Positions 21,585 to 25,937 of a DNA stretch of 25,937 bases are shown here, in pieces (the stretch's first letter is position 1; every line of letters begins with the position of its first letter). The notes beneath the pieces were generated by a model. That model ran no database searches and had not been told where the DNA came from. It saw only the letters and a list, made by a program, of their open reading frames with translations. The position numbers were made by a program, and so were the translations under genes. The stretch is from an uncultured Lachnospiraceae bacterium. GTDB taxonomy: Bacteria > Bacillota > Clostridia > Lachnospirales > Lachnospiraceae. The stretch lies in contig CAJTSH010000041.1 in the NCBI GenBank assembly GCA_910578885.1, positions 1 through 25,937 on the forward strand, in the 5' to 3' direction.

Positions 21585-22118
21585 ATGCAGAAAATATTAG
21601 TTGTTGTGGATATGCAGAATGATTTTATTGACGGAGCTCTAGGGACAAAAGAGGCAGAGTCAATTGTACCAAAGGTGAAGCAGAAGTTAGAAAGCTTTGA
21701 AGGAAGGGTAATGTTCACCAGAGATACCCATGAAAAGGACTATCTGCAGACGCAGGAAGGAAAGAAGCTTCCGGTCGAACATTGTATTCGTGAAACAAAA
21801 GGCTGGCAGATTTCACCGGAGCTTATTGAATTATGCGGAGAAGCTCCGATAGATAAAGTGACTTTCGGTTCTGTTGAACTGGGAGAACAATTGCGAAAAG
21901 AGAATAAGGAAAATCCAATTCAAAGTATTACCTTGATTGGACTTTGCACCGATATCTGCGTGATTTCCAATGCATTGCTGCTAAAAGCATTTCTACCGGA
22001 AGTTCAAATTATTGTGGACGCATCCTGCTGCGCCGGAGTAACGAAAGAGAGCCATGAAACGGCATTATCGGCGATGAAAATGTGTCAGATTGAGATAGAG
22101 GGAGAAATGCAGCAGTGA
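21585..22118 (+). CDS. Nicotinamidase/isochorismatase-like cysteine hydrolase (177 aa)
   Basis: The fold is that of the isochorismatase/nicotinamidase superfamily. The catalytic triad is visible as Asp9 (VVDMQNDF), Lys91 (DKVTFGS) and Cys125 (CTDICVISNA). The metal-site pattern of nicotinamidases is suggested by Asp47 and His49 (FTRDTHEKDY) and His66 (PVEHC). It probably deamidates nicotinamide to nicotinate for NAD salvage, or acts on a similar amide; the substrate is not proven. The ribosome site is AAGGTGG. It lies inside the fumarase operon, 34 bases after fumA, and its stop TGA overlaps the GTG of the following reading frame. Confidence 0.87.
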   Translation: MQKILVVVDMQNDFIDGALGTKEAESIVPKVKQKLESFEGRVMFTRDTHEKDYLQTQEGKKLPVEHCIRETKGWQISPELIELCGEAPIDKVTFGSVELGEQLRKENKENPIQSITLIGLCTDICVISNALLLKAFLPEVQIIVDASCCAGVTKESHETALSAMKMCQIEIEGEMQQ

Positions 22119-22642
22119 CAAAAATTACACTGGTCATGCCTAAAAAGGGTGAGAAAGTAATAAAAAATGTTAAAAAGGAGGGAAAGAGCACGAAAAAGTT
22201 AAAAATTGTATGGGTTAGCCTGCTGTGCTTACTTATGACGGCATGCAGTAATGAATTTGCAAAAAGGGAATATGATTCTAATGAGAAAATTGCTTTAAAA
22301 GAAGATCATTATGCAAAAGAAGTTTCTGTTTTTAAGTCAATAGATGGAGGATATTCATTTACAGCCTCTAAATTTGATGGGCGTGAGACATTATGGACAG
22401 AAAAAGTAAAAGAAAATCAGAATATAGAAATAAATTTTTCTTTCCGTCTTTCAAAGGGACAGGCAAAAATAGTATATATTGATAGTGAAGATAATGTTAC
22501 AACAGTAATCGAGTGTTTGCCTGAAACTTCAACAGATGAATTTATAACAAAAACCGTATCATTAAAAAGTGGAAAGAATAGATTAAAAATTGTTGGGTAC
22601 GATTGCGAAGATATTGATTTAAAGATGATTTTTGCAGATTAA
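22115..22642 (+). CDS. Lipoprotein of unknown function with ambiguous start codon
   Basis: I do not recognise a family. The frame is open from a GTG at 22115 that overlaps the stop of the previous gene (GTGA), giving 175 aa. A strong AAGGAGG (22175-22182) lies inside it, and at the ideal 7-base spacing stands ACG (22190-22192) instead of ATG. From there the sequence is a textbook lipoprotein start, KKLKIVW, a hydrophobic core and the lipobox LMTA-C, with Cys44 counted from the GTG and Cys19 from the ACG. The mature part is a small beta-rich domain rich in charged residues. Either the GTG is used by coupling, or the ACG is a mutated or non-standard start, or the gene is decaying. It sits between the two fumarase subunit genes. 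Confidence 0.65.
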   Translation: MTKITLVMPKKGEKVIKNVKKEGKSTKKLKIVWVSLLCLLMTACSNEFAKREYDSNEKIALKEDHYAKEVSVFKSIDGGYSFTASKFDGRETLWTEKVKENQNIEINFSFRLSKGQAKIVYIDSEDNVTTVIECLPETSTDEFITKTVSLKSGKNRLKIVGYDCEDIDLKMIFAD

Positions 22643-22687
22643 ATATAGATTTTTTATTATCAAGTCAATGAAGGATAAGGAGAGAAT

Positions 22688-23242
22688 ATGGATATACATA
22701 TCAAAACCCCGATTACAGAAGAAACAACAAAAGATTTGAAATCCGGCGACTACGTATATATTACAGGAACCATTTATGTAGCAAGGGATGCTGCGCACAA
22801 GAGAATGATAGAAGCGCTTGAACATGGCGAAGAGCTTCCTATAGATATCAAAGATTCTACAATATATTATATGGGGCCATCACCGGCAAGAGAGGGCCGT
22901 CCGATTGGTTCTGCCGGACCGACAACCGCCAGCCGCATGGACAAGTATGCTCCAACTTTATTAGATTTAGGTCAAAAGGCGATGATTGGAAAAGGAAAGC
23001 GGACCAAAGAAGTAATAGATGCCATCGTCCGCAACAAGGCTGTGTATTTTGCAGCCATCGGCGGAGCGGGAGCATTACTTTCGAAATGTATTACAAAATC
23101 AGAGGTAATCTGTTATGACGATTTAGGAGCGGAAGCAATTCGTAAAATTGAAGTAGAGAATTTTCCGGTGATCGTAGTGGTTGACAGAGAAGGCAACAAC
23201 TTGTATGAAACATCGATTAAAGAATATTGCCGGGAAGAATAA
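22688..23242 (+). CDS. fumB: Fumarate hydratase beta subunit, class I (184 aa)
   Basis: This is the C-terminal (beta) subunit of two-subunit class I fumarase, completing the active site with the alpha subunit at 20705-21550. Family features are the VYITGTIYVARDAAHKRM segment, YMGPSPAREGRPIGSAGPTT, SRMDKYAP, MIGKG and AIGGAGALL. The length is standard. AAGGAG lies before the ATG. Its separation from fumA by two unrelated genes is unusual. The operon ends after it, with the branched hairpin at 23258-23339 downstream. Confidence 0.94.
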   Translation: MDIHIKTPITEETTKDLKSGDYVYITGTIYVARDAAHKRMIEALEHGEELPIDIKDSTIYYMGPSPAREGRPIGSAGPTTASRMDKYAPTLLDLGQKAMIGKGKRTKEVIDAIVRNKAVYFAAIGGAGALLSKCITKSEVICYDDLGAEAIRKIEVENFPVIVVVDREGNNLYETSIKEYCREE

Positions 23243-23257
23243 TGTAAAAAAGCGTGA

Positions 23258-23339
23258 AATAAAGCAGCCAGGTTTTTCTATGGTGATAATCACCGCATTT
23301 TTAGAATCCTTCATAAATGAGGGACCTGGCTGCTTTATT
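23258..23339. terminator. Branched inverted-repeat structure between convergent genes
   Basis: A perfect 16-bp outer stem (23258-23273 with 23324-23339, core AAAGCAGCCAGGT) encloses two small hairpins. GGTGAT/ATCACC is at 23282-23294, and CCTTCAT/ATGAGGG is at 23308-23323, directly next to the outer arm. The A-rich and T-rich ends of the outer stem fit a bidirectional terminator for fumB and the GH120 gene. The enclosed loop of about 50 bases with its own hairpins is larger than normal. Confidence 0.6.
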
Positions 23340-23388
23340 CAAATGACCGGAGTATTTGTACGACGGGTTAGACTAAATTTTTCTGTAT

Positions 23389-25401
23389 TTACATAGTTAT
23401 CTTGTCTGTCATCTGTGCAAATGGTCCGGCAATTACACATTTCTTTTTTTTACCAAAATAATCTTCGTCAAAGATAATTTCGGTTCCGTCTGGGTTTTCA
23501 AATTTCTGCTCTGGTTCAAATGCCATTCCAAGTGTTTCTGTTGTAATCAATTCTGCCTCTTCTTCTGGGAGATACTTTCTAAGATTTGTGTTTAAAATCC
23601 ATGTTCCGTTCTCTTCATCCAGATCCAGATAAATTTTGTGTTCCGTGTCTATGGTGAAATTTTTCTCTTTATTACAAGGCTGTGCCCCGTTAAAATACAA
23701 GTTGCCTCCTGTCCATACCGGAAGCGGCATATAATAGCGGTCGCTTGGATCACTGCCCATACCGCAGTATCCTTCAAATTCCTGATCCCACTCTTCAAAG
23801 GTCTGATAATCGTTATATGGTGCTGTTCCTGCGATTACATTAAAATCATCCCATTGGTTTACAGGAGTTTCCTTTGCCATACGAATAAGGAACGGATTGA
23901 TTTCCTGCTGTACAAATATATTATTGTAAAACCTCATGTCTCCGTGAAGAATTGTCATAAAGCCCGCTATTTCTGTGCGGTGCGGCTGATGGTATGGCGT
24001 ATAGCGCGGTGAAAACATTGTTTTTGCCCCATTATTAACACCGGTTCCTACTCCTGTTAAAGCGCCTCCAATCAGATTGTGCACAATTGCGACACCTTGA
24101 GTCGGTAGTTTCAGAGAACGTACAGACAAGAGTATATTGTGATCAACCAGTGTCGGTCCGTGTGATACTTCTATAAAAATGTCTTCCCCTAAGCCTCCCA
24201 TGGCTTCTTCAATCATGAGATGTTCATAAGGAAGCGCATTATCATGGAAGAGATTGCGCGTAACCCGGGTTCCCTGAGCCTGCCAATCCAGCCATAACCC
24301 GCGTGTACAGTGATGGATGTGGTTTCTTTGGATTGTTACATCAATTGCCGCATGCAGTTTAATGCCGCCGATTTCCGCTCCGGCAAGATTTTGCCGGTTG
24401 TTTATGCAATAAATGTGGTTGTCCTCAATTATAGAGAATACACTGCCCAGATGACCGACAATACCTGTTTGCCCACAGTCATGAATATTGCATCTGCGGA
24501 TAATATGTGATCCAATCCGCTCTTTTGTCCATCCTTCCGTCTGTGCCTGACAGATGCAGTCACGTTCGGTCTGAGTGCCGTCTTTATATTTCCATTTCAG
24601 CCATTTATTATCATTATTCGGCTGAAGATATTTTCCCAATGAAATACCACTGCATTTGGAATGTGAAATATCACAATCTTCAATAATCCATCCTTTTGAC
24701 CAATGAGGACCAATCATTCCTTCCTGATATGCAGTCGGAGGAGCCCATTGTGTTGCAGCCTTTGTTACAGTAAAACCGGAGAGCGTAATATAACCAATAC
24801 CTTCTTTGTCCGGATAGAAGCAGTTGCGGCGTACATTGATTTCTATACATTCGCTGCGTGGGTCAAACTCATGAAAATTTGCATAGATAATGGTTGAATC
24901 TGTTTTATCATCCTGCTCTGAAAACCAGGTATAGACAGAAAAATCCGGATTCCATGAAACTTTAGAACGAACCGGATGCTTTACCTGTTCCAGAGAAGTT
25001 ACCTCATACATCGCCTGATTATTAAGATATACTTCTCCGGTATGGGCAATAAAAGAAGCGATATACCAATCTCCACTGATAAGAGTTGTAAATGGATTGT
25101 AATCTCCAAACAGACTGTTTGGTACAATACATTTCCAGACGCTATCTTCCATCTGTTCCCATTCTGTAATTGGTTCTGCACCAGTAATGATGGTTTCTCC
25201 GCTTCCATCAGACCGATATACAATTCTTGCTTCTTCGGTTCCTGCGTGTAGGGGATTTACAGCCTCCCGGTATATACCTGGAGCAACTATGACTTCATCT
25301 CCTGCTTTTGCAATCTGGGCAGCAGCCTGAATTGTGAGAAATGGACTTTCTTTCGTTCCGTTTCCCATTTGTCTGGCATTTGCTGATACATAGTATTTCA
25401 T
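23389..25401 (-). CDS. Glycoside hydrolase family 120 beta-xylosidase, intracellular (670 aa)
   Basis: GH120 enzymes are right-handed beta-helix beta-xylosidases acting on xylo-oligosaccharides with retention. From memory the sequence runs in parallel with Thermoanaerobacterium XylC: KYYVS start, GNGTKESPFLTI, AAQIAKAGDEVIVAPGIYRE, LPNS/VPNS-LFG-YNPF, EINVRRNCFYP, TQWAPPTA, GPHWSKGWIIED, GIKLHAAIDV and GLWLDWQAQGTRV. The nucleophile equivalent is Asp372 (LWLDWQ) and the acid/base equivalent is Glu411 (IFIEVSHGP). The gap between them is about 16 residues longer than I recall for XylC. No signal peptide is present, so the enzyme should be cytosolic and depend on an oligosaccharide transporter encoded elsewhere. 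The ribosome site is AGGAGG. The gene converges on fumB. Confidence 0.88.
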   Translation of the reverse strand: MKYYVSANARQMGNGTKESPFLTIQAAAQIAKAGDEVIVAPGIYREAVNPLHAGTEEARIVYRSDGSGETIITGAEPITEWEQMEDSVWKCIVPNSLFGDYNPFTTLISGDWYIASFIAHTGEVYLNNQAMYEVTSLEQVKHPVRSKVSWNPDFSVYTWFSEQDDKTDSTIIYANFHEFDPRSECIEINVRRNCFYPDKEGIGYITLSGFTVTKAATQWAPPTAYQEGMIGPHWSKGWIIEDCDISHSKCSGISLGKYLQPNNDNKWLKWKYKDGTQTERDCICQAQTEGWTKERIGSHIIRRCNIHDCGQTGIVGHLGSVFSIIEDNHIYCINNRQNLAGAEIGGIKLHAAIDVTIQRNHIHHCTRGLWLDWQAQGTRVTRNLFHDNALPYEHLMIEEAMGGLGEDIFIEVSHGPTLVDHNILLSVRSLKLPTQGVAIVHNLIGGALTGVGTGVNNGAKTMFSPRYTPYHQPHRTEIAGFMTILHGDMRFYNNIFVQQEINPFLIRMAKETPVNQWDDFNVIAGTAPYNDYQTFEEWDQEFEGYCGMGSDPSDRYYMPLPVWTGGNLYFNGAQPCNKEKNFTIDTEHKIYLDLDEENGTWILNTNLRKYLPEEEAELITTETLGMAFEPEQKFENPDGTEIIFDEDYFGKKKKCVIAGPFAQMTDKITM

Positions 25402-25644
25402 AATAATAATCCTCCTATTAAATATAGTATAGTGAATAAGATACTTTGGATAATACCCATGTCCTTTTGTAATGATATTTTATCATAAATAGTATTGCGT
25501 TTGGGAAGAAATTTCCTAAAAAGGGTATATATTATCTAAGAATAAGTTAATATTATATAAGCTGCAATTTTATGTATGACAAAAGAAAAAAAGGAAATAA
25601 TAAATGTATAAATTGCAAAAAAAGTAAAAAAATGAAAAAAGTGA
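25402..25644. promoter_or_regulatory. Intergenic region upstream of the GH120 gene, with an operator-like palindrome
   Basis: No coding region is visible. The AT-rich stretch contains a perfect inverted repeat ATGATA-TTT-TATCAT (25472-25486), about 75 bases upstream of the GH120 start codon. That is a suitable place for a regulator of this gene. A clear minus-strand promoter could not be fixed. The region near 25500-25640 is almost only A and T and shows no further structure. Confidence 0.4.
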
Positions 25645-25673
25645 TTGACAAATAGCTTTTTATTTAGTATTAT
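25645..25673 (+). promoter_or_regulatory. Promoter of the tRNA-Ser gene
   Basis: TTGACA (25645-25650) and TATTAT (25668-25673) are 17 bases apart. The -35 is a consensus match and the -10 has one mismatch, as expected for a stable-RNA gene. Confidence 0.75.
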
Positions 25674-25723
25674 TATCTAGCGTCACGAATGAAGAAATTT
25701 TATATTGAGGAATTAGTGATTCA

Positions 25724-25811
25724 GGAGAAATACTCAAGAGGCTGAAGAGGCGCCCCTGCTAAGGGTGTAGGTCGGGCAACCGGCGCGAGGGTTCAAATCC
25801 CTCTTTCTCCG
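25724..25811 (+). tRNA. tRNA-Ser (anticodon GCT)
   Basis: The acceptor stem GGAGAAA (25724-25730) pairs with TTTCTCC (25804-25810), with G as discriminator at 25811. The anticodon stem CGCCC/GGGTG encloses the loop CTGCTAA with anticodon GCT at 25758-25760, which reads AGC and AGT serine codons. A long variable arm (around GTCGGGCAACCGGC) marks it as a class II tRNA. The T arm is GAGGG-TTCAAAT-CCCTC. The 3' CCA is not encoded and must be added. It has its own promoter and terminator. Confidence 0.95.
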
Positions 25812-25813
25812 TT

Positions 25814-25848
25814 AATAATTTCCGGTTTTATTAGGAAATTATTTTTTT
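25814..25848 (+). terminator. Terminator after tRNA-Ser
   Basis: AATAATTTCC (25814-25823) pairs perfectly with GGAAATTATT (25834-25843) around a 10-base loop, followed by a run of T to 25848. Confidence 0.8.
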
Positions 25849-25859
25849 GAAAAAAGTTG

Positions 25860-25888
25860 TTGACAAAGATTTGTGTATATGATATTAT
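25860..25888 (+). promoter_or_regulatory. Strong promoter, probably of an rRNA operon beyond the window
   Basis: TTGACA (25860-25865) and TATTAT (25883-25888) are 17 bases apart, the same hexamers and spacing as the tRNA-Ser promoter. The remaining leader (25889-25937) has no ribosome site or start codon context. It ends in ACCTTGATAACTGA, which resembles sequences found in leaders and spacers of clostridial rRNA operons. The rRNA assignment is inference, because the 16S gene itself is outside. Confidence 0.55.
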
Positions 25889-25937
25889 ATACGAGTTGCG
25901 TCTGATAAGAACAACAACGACGAACCTTGATAACTGA

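Noticed and set aside
20705..23242. L-tartrate dehydratase (TtdAB) in place of fumarase
   Set aside because: Sequence alone does not separate them well, but no tartrate transporter or regulator is near, so fumarase is the simpler call.

Overview
The window is the replication-origin region of an AT-rich, low-GC Gram-positive chromosome. It most likely comes from a gut or rumen clostridium of the Lachnospiraceae. The evidence is the dnaA-dnaN-yaaA-recF-gyrB-gyrA order, strong AGGAGG ribosome sites, Gram-positive-length GyrB, a CmpB-family membrane protein, a GH5 cellulase ending in BspA-like leucine-rich repeats, a DUF4846 lipoprotein and a GH120 beta-xylosidase. The family assignment is inference from protein style; no 16S rRNA lies inside the window.

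Layout. Positions 1-1546 hold two exported-protein genes on the minus strand (a lipoprotein and a small secreted protein). Positions 1547-2034 and 3385-3707 flank dnaA and carry DnaA boxes, so the origin looks bipartite as in Bacillus. Genes left of it point left and the replication genes point right, so both sets are co-directional with the forks. The replication and topology block runs from 2035 to 10671 and ends at a clear terminator. A minus-strand YoeB/RelB-type toxin-antitoxin pair follows (10802-11309), then a two-gene membrane operon (11531-13003) and a large secreted modular endoglucanase (13106-16012) with its own terminator. A LacI-type regulator (16206-17216) converges on an AraC-type regulator (17220-17975), which lies downstream of a DUF4846 lipoprotein gene (18017-18862) on the minus strand.

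The second plus-strand operon (19105-23242) encodes a Nudix hydrolase fused to a long unknown domain, the alpha subunit of a two-subunit [4Fe-4S] fumarase, a nicotinamidase-like cysteine hydrolase, a lipoprotein with a damaged or unusual start codon, and the fumarase beta subunit. The two fumarase subunits are usually adjacent and are split here by two unrelated genes. A branched hairpin (23258-23339) separates this operon from a convergent intracellular GH120 beta-xylosidase (23389-25401). The right end holds tRNA-Ser(GCT) with promoter and terminator. It is followed by a second strong promoter whose short leader resembles those before rRNA genes, so a ribosomal RNA operon probably starts just beyond the window.

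How it fits together: chromosome initiation and supercoiling are the conserved core. Around it are accessory genes for plant-polymer use (extracellular GH5 on beta-glucan, cytosolic GH120 on xylo-oligosaccharides), two sugar-type regulators, central metabolism (fumarase) and an addiction module. I did not see a clearly new multi-gene defence system. The oddest items are the Nudix fusion carrying a peptide like the sodium-pump decarboxylase signature, the split fumarase operon, the lipoprotein whose expected ATG is ACG, and DnaA-box-like sites at the dnaN and yaaA starts.
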